Shown here: piece after piece, positions 1 through 7,635 of the stretch
How positions within the stretch are numbered: position 1 is the stretch's first letter
Layout of the letters: every line of letters starts with the position of its first letter
Assembly (NCBI RefSeq): GCF_002795865.1
Contig: NZ_CP024920.1
Location: 310,001 to 374,000 of the forward strand
DNA from: Qipengyuania seohaensis
Lineage (GTDB): Bacteria; Pseudomonadota; Alphaproteobacteria; Sphingomonadales; Sphingomonadaceae
DNA length: 64,000 nucleotides
Reading direction: 5' to 3'
The notes under the pieces: generated by a model
Database searches by the model: none
Told to the model about the DNA's origin: nothing
What the model saw: the letters and a program-made list of their open reading frames with translations, nothing else
Position numbers and translations under genes: made by a program

Positions 1-2
1 AT

Positions 3-329
3 GCGGTGACGCAGCGCGATGATTCCGAGTTCTGGCGTCATTGCCGGACGATGGAGCTACCCGAAGCCCTCTCGACGATCCTTGATCTATGGCGGCCTCA
101 CGGAAGTCTTGCCATCGATGGCGGACATCTCTTCCAGCTCAGTTCGTGGACATCGCTTTTGCTGGGCCAGAACCTTGAACCCGACCAGCCACATCCCGCC
201 ACCGCGCGGGCGCAACCCCAGCCAATCGCGGACCGGATCGCGCACATCGCCTCTTCCCTGCGCAAGAGCGCCGAAGGGCTGCCCGATCATCGCCAGTTCC
301 TGGCCCGCATGGCCGGGACCCCGTCATAG
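3..329 (+). CDS. Flavin-dependent tryptophan halogenase, C-terminal fragment cut by window edge
   Basis: The reading frame is open from the left edge, so this is the last ~108 residues of a longer gene whose 5' part is outside the window. Visible pieces are FWRHCRTMELP, a hydrophobic SSWTSLLLGQN stretch and a helical end with IADRIAHIASSLRK. These match the C-terminal helical region of PrnA/RebH-type tryptophan halogenase-like proteins, where the FAD and active-site lysine domains lie upstream. Members chlorinate or brominate tryptophan or related aromatics with FADH2 from a partner reductase. Sphingomonads often carry several paralogues next to TonB receptors, so the true substrate cannot be told from this piece. 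The family call rests on the tail only. Confidence 0.7.
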   Translation, partial: AVTQRDDSEFWRHCRTMELPEALSTILDLWRPHGSLAIDGGHLFQLSSWTSLLLGQNLEPDQPHPATARAQPQPIADRIAHIASSLRKSAEGLPDHRQFLARMAGTPS

Positions 330-358
330 GTCCCGGCCACGGTTGGTCAGGTGCCAGA

Positions 359-1741
359 TCAGGAAGGCAGGAAAATTGCCTTGGCGTTGACGAATTCCTT
401 CATGCCGAAGCCGCCGTGTTCGCGGCCGTAGCCTGAATCCTTCACTCCGCCGAACGGCATGTTCGGATCAGCAGCCCCGAAGGAGTTGATGCGGACCATT
501 CCGGTGTCGAAGTGATCTCGGGCCAATTTGATCGCCTTGTCTTCGTCCTTGGTGAAAATACCGCCGCCGAGTCCATAGCGGCTGTCGTTGGCGATCCGCA
601 TCGCGTCTTCGTCGTCTTTCGCGCGAATGATGGACGCTACCGGGCCGAAGAGTTCGTCGTCATAGGCTGGCGTACCCGGTTGGCAGTCGACCAGGACGGT
701 GGCTGGGTAATAGTATCCTTGCCGGTCCTTATCCGGTTCGCCGCCGCATAGCAGGGTCGCCCCGCCCTCGACGCTTTTGCCGACCTGTTCGACGAGCGTG
801 TCGAACTGTTCCTCGCCCGACACCGGGCCGAGCTGGGTGTCCTCGTCGAAGGGATCGCCCATCTTGACCGATTTCATGCGCTCGACAAATGCCGATACGA
901 ATTCGTCGTAGACCGCGTCGGTCACGACGAACCGCTTGGCAGACACGCAGGTTTCGCCATTGTTGTAGAGCCTGCCTTGGACGCAGGTCTTCACGGCAAG
1001 ATCGATGTCGGCATCTTCGAGCACAATATAAGCGTCGTTCGAACCGAGTTCGAGAACCGTCTTCTTGAGGTTCTTTGCGGCCAATTCGCCGATATGGCTG
1101 CCCGCGCCATCGCTTCCAGTCATGGTCACTCCCCGGATAAGATCGTTTTCGATGATCTTGTCCGAAACATCGTGGTCGACAAGGATCACATCGAACAGGC
1201 CCTTGGGCAGCCCGGCTTCGAGACACAGGTCACGCAACAACAGGCCGCTGCCGGTACAGATCGACGCATGTTTGAGGATCACGGCATTGCCAGCCATGAT
1301 ATTGGCGGCGAGGACCCGCATGGGCTGGTAAACCGGGAAATTCCACGGCTGCACGCTGTAGATGACACCGATCGGAGAATAGGTGACGATGCCGCGTTTC
1401 TTGCCGCCGCTGTGCTTGCGCTCTTCATCGGCAAGCGCATCGGGACCGTTGTCTGCGGTATATTCGCAGATGCGGGCGCAAATCTCGATCTCGGTCTTTC
1501 CGTCCTTGTAGAGCTTGCCCATCTCGCGGGTCATGAGGTCCGAAAACTTGTCGGCGTTATCCCTCAGGACCTCGGCAATCTTGCGCAGGTATGGTGCGCG
1601 CTCCTCGTGGGTCTTCTTGCGCCAATCCAGGAAAGCTTCATGCGCAGCCTCGACGATACCGAAAGCTTCGCTCTGGCTCATCAAGTCATAGGTCTGCAGG
1701 TTTTCCCCGGTCGCGGGGTTCTTGGTCTGGATCGTGCTCAT
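359..1741 (-). CDS. NAD(P)-dependent aldehyde dehydrogenase (succinate-semialdehyde dehydrogenase type)
   Basis: The product is about 460 residues, the full length for the ALDH superfamily. It should oxidise an aldehyde, probably succinate semialdehyde, to the acid in the cytoplasm. Visible features are the cofactor-site motif PWNFPVYQ, the general-base segment VLELGSNDAY with the Glu near residue 230, and the catalytic cysteine in NNGETCVSAKR near residue 265. The C-terminal PFGGVKDSGYGREHG is typical of the short SSADH (Sad/YneI-like) group. I chose the ATG at 1741 (MSTIQTKN) over the upstream in-frame start at 1792 because the extra residues look non-coding and the homologous N-terminus begins here. 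It is divergent from the SDR gene at 1962, with inverted repeats in between. Confidence 0.9.
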   Translation of the reverse strand: MSTIQTKNPATGENLQTYDLMSQSEAFGIVEAAHEAFLDWRKKTHEERAPYLRKIAEVLRDNADKFSDLMTREMGKLYKDGKTEIEICARICEYTADNGPDALADEERKHSGGKKRGIVTYSPIGVIYSVQPWNFPVYQPMRVLAANIMAGNAVILKHASICTGSGLLLRDLCLEAGLPKGLFDVILVDHDVSDKIIENDLIRGVTMTGSDGAGSHIGELAAKNLKKTVLELGSNDAYIVLEDADIDLAVKTCVQGRLYNNGETCVSAKRFVVTDAVYDEFVSAFVERMKSVKMGDPFDEDTQLGPVSGEEQFDTLVEQVGKSVEGGATLLCGGEPDKDRQGYYYPATVLVDCQPGTPAYDDELFGPVASIIRAKDDEDAMRIANDSRYGLGGGIFTKDEDKAIKLARDHFDTGMVRINSFGAADPNMPFGGVKDSGYGREHGGFGMKEFVNAKAIFLPS

Positions 1742-1828
1742 GGAGGATTCTCTCTGGAGGTTGGGCAAGCGATGGTGGCTCGTCGCTCGCAAGGTTGGAC
1801 TTCACGTGGCCAACGGCGCCGGGACTGG

Positions 1829-1874
1829 CGTGTTCCGACACGCCCATCTTGGCTGTCAGCCATCGCGGCTGACA
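1829..1874. promoter_or_regulatory. Inverted repeats in the divergent promoter region
   Basis: The 220-bp gap between the divergent aldehyde dehydrogenase and SDR genes holds two dyads. CGTGT-TCCG-ACACG is at 1829-1842, and a perfect 8-bp repeat TGTCAGCC-ATCGC-GGCTGACA is at 1854-1874. The second has the size and spacing of a dimeric repressor or activator operator. No regulator gene adjoins, so the protein that binds is unknown. Confidence 0.4.
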
Positions 1875-1961
1875 AAGCTCTTTGAAACGAACGGTGCCCG
1901 GCTGCGTTCAGAACCCAAACCTCAGCCCTTCAAATCCAATTTTCCAGAACGCAGGCACATC

Positions 1962-2561
1962 ATGAAAATCCTCATCGCTGGCTCCACCGGCAACACCGGA
2001 CTCCGTTTAACCCGACAGCTGATGGAGGCCGGCCACGAACCGATTGCGATGCATCGCGCCTCCTCCGATATTTCGAAGCTGCCCGACGGTGTAGCGACGC
2101 GTGAGGCCGATCTGACGCAGTTGGACGACGATATTTGCGCAGGCGTCGATGCAGTGGTCTTCGCGGCCGGCTCGGGCGGCGATACGAGCGAGGAAATGAC
2201 CGACAAGGTTGATAGAGATGGCGCAATCGCCCTCATCGATCATGCCAAGGCAGCCAATGTACAGCGCTTCGTGATGCTGAGCTCTATCGGGGCGGACGCT
2301 CCGGACCCGGACTCCGACCTGTTCCACTACCTGAAGGCAAAGCATGACGCAGACGAGCATCTGCAGGCATCGGGCCTCGAATATTCGATCGTCCGGCCGG
2401 TCGCACTCACCGACGATGACGGCGATCGGGATGTGAAGCTCGGCGACGATGTCGATCCAGAAGGAACGGCAGCACGCGGGGATGTAGCGGCAGTGCTGGC
2501 CCGTGCGGTCAGCGACGACGCCTTGCGTAACAAGGCCTACAGGATGGAAAGCGTCGGCTGA
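1962..2561 (+). CDS. NAD(P)-binding atypical short-chain dehydrogenase (YwnB/NmrA-like)
   Basis: The product is 199 residues. The N-terminus MKILIAGSTGNTGLRLTRQL carries the GxxGxxG dinucleotide-binding turn of atypical SDRs. LSSIGADAPD and YLKAKHDADEHL follow, with the Tyr-x-x-x-Lys pair replaced by an arrangement usual for NAD(P)H-sensor or NAD-epimerase-like proteins. The C-terminal segment GTAARGDVAAVLARAV is shared with the YwnB/YtfG-like NmrA group. The reaction is unknown; the protein may be a redox-linked quinone or flavin reductase or a cofactor-sensing protein. The ATG at 1962 is chosen because the Rossmann fold starts at residue 2; the frame is open further upstream but does not look coding there. 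Confidence 0.8.
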   Translation: MKILIAGSTGNTGLRLTRQLMEAGHEPIAMHRASSDISKLPDGVATREADLTQLDDDICAGVDAVVFAAGSGGDTSEEMTDKVDRDGAIALIDHAKAANVQRFVMLSSIGADAPDPDSDLFHYLKAKHDADEHLQASGLEYSIVRPVALTDDDGDRDVKLGDDVDPEGTAARGDVAAVLARAVSDDALRNKAYRMESVG

Positions 2562-2566
2562 GCGAA

Positions 2567-2602
2567 AGAGCGGGGCCCTTCGCAGCGAAGTGGGCCCGCT
2601 CT
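2567..2602. terminator. Bidirectional hairpin between convergent genes
   Basis: AGAGCGGGGCCC pairs with GGGCCCGCTCT (one bulged G), enclosing a second stem CTTCG-cag-CGAAG. It begins six bases after the SDR stop and sits 16 bases from the stop of the convergent lipoprotein gene, the expected place for a shared terminator. There is no long T tract. Confidence 0.6.
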
Positions 2603-2617
2603 ACCCAACTGACCCTG

Positions 2618-3019
2618 TCACATGGTCAGCGGTTCATATGCCACTCGTGTGACGGTCAGGCTTTCACCTTGGTCGCTGGTTATATCCATACTCTCGCCCA
2701 CCGCGACCTGAGCCGGTGTGGACCAGCAAACCTGTCCATCGTCGTCCATTGCGCTCGTGAAGCACTGCATGCCGTCAACCATGACGTATGTGCCATGATC
2801 GAAATGCTCATCGCCTGCATTGGCAATGTAATTCCCGTCTGCGTCGATGGACTCAATAATTTCCTGACCATCCATGACAAACGTCCAGCTGGTCTCATTG
2901 AGCGACATGATTTCTGCTGGAGCTTCGGCGTCCTCGACCACTACGCCTTCTTCGGCTGGTTCAGGGCTTCCGCAAGCTGCAAGAGCCGCGATGCTGCAAA
3001 TGGCAATGAGCTTCTTCAC
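2618..3019 (-). CDS. Small hypothetical lipoprotein
   Basis: The product is 133 residues, with a lipoprotein signal MKKLIAICSIAALAAC ending in the lipobox LAAC, followed by an acidic Pro/Glu-rich linker. The remaining ~95 residues form a small beta-rich domain with two cysteines (MQCFTSAMDDDGQVCW) that may form a disulphide. Similar small lipoproteins are frequent in Erythrobacter-like genomes, but I do not recognise a named domain. The start is supported by a purine-rich GGGGGAAA upstream. Function unknown. Confidence 0.75.
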   Translation of the reverse strand: MKKLIAICSIAALAACGSPEPAEEGVVVEDAEAPAEIMSLNETSWTFVMDGQEIIESIDADGNYIANAGDEHFDHGTYVMVDGMQCFTSAMDDDGQVCWSTPAQVAVGESMDITSDQGESLTVTRVAYEPLTM

Positions 3020-3313
3020 TGTGATTTCCCCCTCAAATGAGAAACTAACCTACCATCGCGCGACATCGGCCCATAATTCATTCTGAAGCGGCGCGTTAGT
3101 CGTTGATCTCCATGAAGAAAAATAGAACGGTGAGAGCACATTCTCACATATTGGACGCATGAACGCCCTGATCATCGCAAGCACAAGTCGGGTTTGCGTC
3201 GCCTTTTATCGTCATTGCAGGAATTTTCGCGGAGGAGAGACACGAGGTACCAGATAGCGGACTAGGGAGCCGACAATAGGGTCTGGCTCGCGCGCCACCC
3301 GGACCACCGCTGG
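3020..3313. other. Intergenic stretch without a recognisable gene
   Basis: About 290 bp with no supportable coding frame. It holds a short TGAGA-GCACAT-TCTCA dyad near 3131-3146. At 3230-3245 a 16-base string differs in one base from the part of the attachment-like site at 5118-5133, but here the upstream GGTAG and the downstream TACCCCCA repeats are missing. Confidence 0.4.
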
Positions 3314-4531
3314 CTATTTCGCCCGCTGCTTTTCGGCTCCGCTGCCTTTGGGCGCCACGCGCAGGATCCGGCTTCCTGATTCCGGTTCTTCGGTCAGCAG
3401 GTAGAGGTAACCGTCGGGCCCTGATCGCACGTCCCTGAAACGGACATCGAGCTCGCCGAACAATTCACTCTGCTCTCCGAGCGATCCGTCGGCATTCATG
3501 CTCACATGCCGCACATGGCGGAGCGCAAGAGCGGAGAGGAAGAGGTCGCCCTTCCAATCGGGAAACGCCTCGCCACCGTATTGCGCGAAGCCCGATGGCG
3601 CGATGGAAGGCGTGAAATGGACTAGAGATTGCTCGGTCCCCTCCAACGCTTCGAAGGGCGAGACCCGACCGCCCGAATAATCAAGCGCGTAAGTCACGGT
3701 CGGCCAGCCGTAGTTCGCGCCGCGGTTGATGTGGTTGATTTCGTCGCCCCCAGCGGGGCCATGCTCGTTTTCCAGCACGCGGCCGTCCTGGGCGAGAATG
3801 ATCCCTTGCGGGTTGCGATGACCGTAGGACCAGATTTCCGGCAGCGCGCCTTCCCGGCCCACAAAGGGGTTATCCGCCGGGACGCTGCCATCATCATTAA
3901 GGCGGACAATCTTGCCAAAATGATTATCGAGTTCCTGCGCTTTTTCGCGGTAATGGAAGGCGTCTCCTACCGGCATCAGCAAGGTGCCATCTGGCAGAAA
4001 AATGAAACGCGCGCCGTAGTGGTTACCCTGAATGCGGGCGGGTGACGCAGCGAAGAGTTGCTCGCCATTCGTCAATTCACCGGCGTCATATCGAAAGCGC
4101 ATCAGGAATAGCGTGTTTTTGCCGTCTCCTACCTTTCCGGCGAAGGAAACGTATACGAGGCGGTTCGCGGCGAAATCGGGATGCAGAACCACATCGAACA
4201 GGCCAGCCTGTATGCCATCGCCGTGATGGACATCGGCAAAATCGCCGTTGTCGTTGAAGTCGCGAATCGTTCGCTTTGTTCCATCCGCTCCGACCAGCAG
4301 AAGCTTTCCCTTGCGCTCCGTCACCAGCATATTGCCATCGGGCAGAAATGCGAGTGACCAGGGGTGATCGAGGCCATCGGCGACCGTCTGAATTTCGTAG
4401 TCGATAGCACCGGCGTCTACGCGCCCGGCAAGCTGGCTGGTCTTCTCGCCCGCATCCGACGCGCCCTGGTTCGAACACGCGGTCAATAACAGCCCGGCAG
4501 TCATAGCCAGCAGTGTCGGAAAGCGGCGCAT
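3314..4531 (-). CDS. PQQ-dependent aldose sugar dehydrogenase (YliI/Asd-like), lipoprotein
   Basis: The product is 405 residues and belongs to the soluble glucose/sorbosone dehydrogenase six-bladed beta-propeller family. These are periplasmic PQQ enzymes that oxidise aldoses. The propeller opens with GLDHPWSLAFLPDGNMLVTER, and the family motifs HHGDGIQAGL, SYGHRNPQGI and ENEHGPAGGDEIN follow. The last two supply PQQ and calcium contacts in the known structures. The signal MRRFPTLLAMTAGLLLTAC has a lipobox LTAC, so the enzyme is likely tethered to a membrane. I use the ATG at 4531, with AAGAGGAT just upstream, rather than the in-frame codon at 4588, because only this start gives a signal peptide at the N-terminus. 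PQQ biosynthesis genes are not in view. Confidence 0.88.
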   Translation of the reverse strand: MRRFPTLLAMTAGLLLTACSNQGASDAGEKTSQLAGRVDAGAIDYEIQTVADGLDHPWSLAFLPDGNMLVTERKGKLLLVGADGTKRTIRDFNDNGDFADVHHGDGIQAGLFDVVLHPDFAANRLVYVSFAGKVGDGKNTLFLMRFRYDAGELTNGEQLFAASPARIQGNHYGARFIFLPDGTLLMPVGDAFHYREKAQELDNHFGKIVRLNDDGSVPADNPFVGREGALPEIWSYGHRNPQGIILAQDGRVLENEHGPAGGDEINHINRGANYGWPTVTYALDYSGGRVSPFEALEGTEQSLVHFTPSIAPSGFAQYGGEAFPDWKGDLFLSALALRHVRHVSMNADGSLGEQSELFGELDVRFRDVRSGPDGYLYLLTEEPESGSRILRVAPKGSGAEKQRAK

Positions 4532-4639
4532 CGGGAATCCTCTTGCAGTGCACGGCAAGGTATTCAGCCCTTGGCAGGCTTTGTCCACCTCATCCTCTGG
4601 ACTTGCTGCCGGTAGCGTAGCATCAGGAGTTTCACACAG

Positions 4640-5092
4640 ATGGGAAGACCACTGATGACGATACTACGTTGGATTGTCGCTCTGATAGCGGCGACACTGG
4701 GCACCTACGTGCTGGGCGTGATCGTCAATTCCCAGTTCGTGATGAATGCGCACGATGTGCCCATCAGCCTTTCGGAACGGCTGAACATGACGGCTTTCGA
4801 CGTGTCGAACATGTATCTCTATTTCGTGATCGTATTGATCACATTCCTGCTGGGCTTCCTCATCGCATCAGTGGTCAGACGCTTCCTGCCGGGCCTGGCC
4901 CGCGTGGCCTATCCGGTCGCAGGCGCCGCGGCGATTGCGACGGCATTGGGCCTCATGTGGATGCAGTTCCAGACGATCCCCATCAGCGGCGCGCGCTCGA
5001 CAGCAGGCTTTCTGGGACAGGTCATTGCCGGAGGAATCGGAGGATGGATTTTTTCGAAGATCGTCCCGCAGCGCGCCGATAACACCGGCTAA
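4640..5092 (+). CDS. Hypothetical four-helix inner-membrane protein
   Basis: The product is 150 residues with four hydrophobic segments (about 7-27, 57-82, 90-110 and 122-140) and no known motif. An alternative ATG at 4655 would remove five residues; AGGAG ten bases before 4640 and GGGAAGA before 4655 are both plausible binding sites. It stands alone, divergent from the sugar dehydrogenase, and its stop is 20 bp before the attachment-like site at 5113. It is therefore the last gene of the apparent chromosomal backbone. Function unknown. Confidence 0.6.
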   Translation: MGRPLMTILRWIVALIAATLGTYVLGVIVNSQFVMNAHDVPISLSERLNMTAFDVSNMYLYFVIVLITFLLGFLIASVVRRFLPGLARVAYPVAGAAAIATALGLMWMQFQTIPISGARSTAGFLGQVIAGGIGGWIFSKIVPQRADNTG

Positions 5093-5112
5093 CCGAAAAA
5101 GGACAAGGTCCC

Positions 5113-5208
5113 GGTAGCGGAGGAGGGACACGAATATCTCAAGTAACTCTCAGAAACCTATAGGATGTTCCGAGGTGCTTCCTACCAATAGCCCCATGGA
5201 TACCCCCA
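5113..5208. other. Attachment-like site A (left edge of element 1)
   Basis: GGTAGCGGAGGAGGGA is at 5113-5128. Exactly 74 bp from its first base the paired repeats TAGCCCCA and TACCCCCA begin, at 5189 and 5201 (12 bp apart). The same core, the same 74-bp distance and the same 12-bp repeat spacing recur at 16008 and 41896, while the DNA between is mostly different. The pattern fits a tyrosine-recombinase core plus arm-type binding sites. No gene lies between 5093 and 5394, and the remaining 190 bp shows nothing else recognisable. Confidence 0.6.
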
Positions 5209-5394
5209 GCGCCGAGCCCTTTCGTGTCTCGACCTAAGTTTTACCATTTTTTGTATCAGGGCTGCACAGCGTTAGTTTCATCGAAGATTGCAGCTTTTCG
5301 CTTGCCGTTCTCCAATGGCTTTTTTCGAAGGGCTGCTGATGAGGGATCCCAGACTGCTCCCACCAAGAGCTGCATTTGCACTAAGCTCAATTTA

Positions 5395-7635
5395 CTAATC
5401 AACTTTATAGCGAACCCTGATTGTAAAGCTCCCACCGCCGGAGAAAGCCCCGCTGGGCACAACGCGGAAATCGGTAATTGCCTGGTCGCATCCGTCCGCG
5501 TCGGCGGTCGGGGTATAGGCGAATGTCGCGGCATTATCGTTTGAAAATGCGATGCTATCCGTGGCCGACGCCAGACTGCTGAAGGTATAGCTGACGTTCG
5601 AACTGCCTGCGCCGAAGATCACCGGTCCGCCAGTCCTGGAGACAAGACACATTTTTGCATCCGCGGGGCCGTCGTCGGTTACAACCACGCTGTTGGCATC
5701 GGTCGCTACGCCACCGGTATTCGACACCGTGATCAGATATTCGATTATCGCGCCGGGGATAGCCTTCGGGTTCGAAACATCGTTGATCGGGTCTGAAATC
5801 ACCGAGCTGACTTTCGTCACCGACAGGGTCGTGGAAGGATTGCAGACCGTAATGTCGTGCAGACCAATGCCCTGTTGCCCGGGATCGACCGGGGCGCTGG
5901 CTGCATTGCCGTAGGTCAGGACGATCGTGTCCACCGCCTGATCAAAAGTCACGACAACGTTGCCGAGCGCCTGATCCGAATTCGACGCGCCGGTTCCGGT
6001 CGCGGTGTTGCCGGATACCGTGTTGACGTTACCGTTGGTAAGGATCGGATCGACTGTAATGCCAGAATTTCTGCCCGTGACCTGAACACGATCGGTAAAC
6101 TGGCCCGATGCGAAATCGACGTCGTAAATCGAGAACTGCACGCCGCTGAATGCGCGGGGTAGCGTGATGGTCACCTGCACGACACCACTGCGGTTCGGCT
6201 GATCGGCCAAGACCGTGAGGCTGTTTTGCGCTGGCTGCAATCCGCCGGTAAATACATTGGCAACGGTAGGAGATTGCCCTCCGAATGCAGCATTATTGAT
6301 GTAGGTTCCATTGTTGGTCAGCTGGAACCTGACATTCCCGAAGGCTGAGAACGCGTAGGAATTGTCGACGCTTCCCGGCGTCCATGTGGTTATGCGATCC
6401 CAGTCGAAAACCGAACTTCCCGCAGGACACGAGAGTGTCGGTGGGATGCCAGGCGGATTGCCGCTCTGCACGACGAAGCTGAAAGAAGCGTAGTCGTCTT
6501 CGGTGGTCACGCCGTTGTTCACAGTCGAATCCGGATCGTTGGCGCTGCTAGCCGTTATCTGCGCTGTATTGGTTATCGTGGAGCCTGGGGCCGATGAGAC
6601 AGTGCCCGTGATCGTCAAACTGACACTGTTGCCCGGCGCCAGCGAACCGACCGACCAGTCGCCTGTCGCGGAGTTGAAGCTCCCCGTTCCGCTCGAGGAT
6701 ACGAAACTGAAGCCCGCCGGCAGAGTGTCGCGCACGACGATACCCGTTGGCGTTTGGGTCGAAGTGACGCTGTTCGAAACCGTCAGCCGCCAGGTGGCCG
6801 TCCCGCCCTGGACAGGAGGCGATCCCACGAGCGCCTTGCTAAGCGAAAGGTCTGCTCCGGGTCCCTGGTAGGTCAGGTCGGAGAGGCCGAGATACTGGTT
6901 CCCCGGATCACCCGTCCCCGTGTAACTGTAGTAGACGACGCGAATTCGGCGCACCGCCTGCTCGCCGAATGCGAACGAGATGGTGCCGTCGCTTGCAAAC
7001 TGGTCCGATCCTCCGACGCCGCGCCAGCCATTGACGGTTGCGTCATTGGTGCGCGCGACGGAGCTGCCGATGGACCAGAAAGCGGGGTTGCTCGCAGCGT
7101 TGGACATCACGCCCGCAGTGTCGTCGTCGTAGTAGACTTCGATCGCATCAACGTAATTGCCGGCGTCGATATCGTCCAAAGAGAACCGCAGGTTGCCGAC
7201 CGCGCGGCTGAGCGTGATGGTGACGGTTACCTTGTCACCCGGATCGTACGACGCGTTGTTGAAGCCGACGAACAATGGTGATTGGCCATTCCCGATCTGT
7301 CCCCCGAAATAGCTGACGAAATCGGTCGCAAACGCAGGTGTGAACGAGCCCGTTCCGTTCAGCGTCACGCCCCAGTCTACCGTTGCAGTCGTGCCGTCCG
7401 AGCCAGCGACCGTGGTGCCGCTTGGAAAGGATGTCAGCGAAACCGCGTTTGCATTCGCCCAATCCACGGTCTCATCTTGTGCACTCGCGACCGCTGGCAT
7501 GAGAATTGCGAGAACAAATGCCAGCCAAGCCATGGCGATCTTGCGGTAATATTTCGCGGCTGCGCAAACCATGTCTTCGACATAGGCAGACATGGTAAAC
7601 AGTGTGTTTACCGAGACGGATTTGCCGGTGCTCAT
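5395..7635 (-). CDS. Secreted DUF11-type beta-sandwich protein, last gene of the surface operon
   Basis: The product is 746 residues. It has an unusually long N-region (~34 residues) before a hydrophobic signal core AWLAFVLAILMPAVASA. Two related lectin-like halves follow, each with a DxDxxxFxD-type pattern (SLDDIDAGNYVDAIEV and SIYDVDFASGQFTDRVQV). DUF11/TIGR01451 modules lie near residues 275-390 and 615-740. The last module contains ISDPINDVSNPKAIPGA, nearly repeated in the 368-residue protein at 12862, and the protein ends in a beta-strand FTIRVRYKVD. The ATG at 7635 overlaps the previous stop (ATGA) and has GGGAGGGA upstream, so translation is probably coupled to the large barrel protein. 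Extracellular or surface location is inferred; function unknown. Confidence 0.75.
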   Translation of the reverse strand: MSTGKSVSVNTLFTMSAYVEDMVCAAAKYYRKIAMAWLAFVLAILMPAVASAQDETVDWANANAVSLTSFPSGTTVAGSDGTTATVDWGVTLNGTGSFTPAFATDFVSYFGGQIGNGQSPLFVGFNNASYDPGDKVTVTITLSRAVGNLRFSLDDIDAGNYVDAIEVYYDDDTAGVMSNAASNPAFWSIGSSVARTNDATVNGWRGVGGSDQFASDGTISFAFGEQAVRRIRVVYYSYTGTGDPGNQYLGLSDLTYQGPGADLSLSKALVGSPPVQGGTATWRLTVSNSVTSTQTPTGIVVRDTLPAGFSFVSSSGTGSFNSATGDWSVGSLAPGNSVSLTITGTVSSAPGSTITNTAQITASSANDPDSTVNNGVTTEDDYASFSFVVQSGNPPGIPPTLSCPAGSSVFDWDRITTWTPGSVDNSYAFSAFGNVRFQLTNNGTYINNAAFGGQSPTVANVFTGGLQPAQNSLTVLADQPNRSGVVQVTITLPRAFSGVQFSIYDVDFASGQFTDRVQVTGRNSGITVDPILTNGNVNTVSGNTATGTGASNSDQALGNVVVTFDQAVDTIVLTYGNAASAPVDPGQQGIGLHDITVCNPSTTLSVTKVSSVISDPINDVSNPKAIPGAIIEYLITVSNTGGVATDANSVVVTDDGPADAKMCLVSRTGGPVIFGAGSSNVSYTFSSLASATDSIAFSNDNAATFAYTPTADADGCDQAITDFRVVPSGAFSGGGSFTIRVRYKVD

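Noticed and set aside
3230-3245. Sixteen bases nearly identical to part of attachment-like site A
   Set aside because: The GGTAG start of the core and the TACCCCCA repeats at the fixed distance are missing, so I do not count it as a fourth site.
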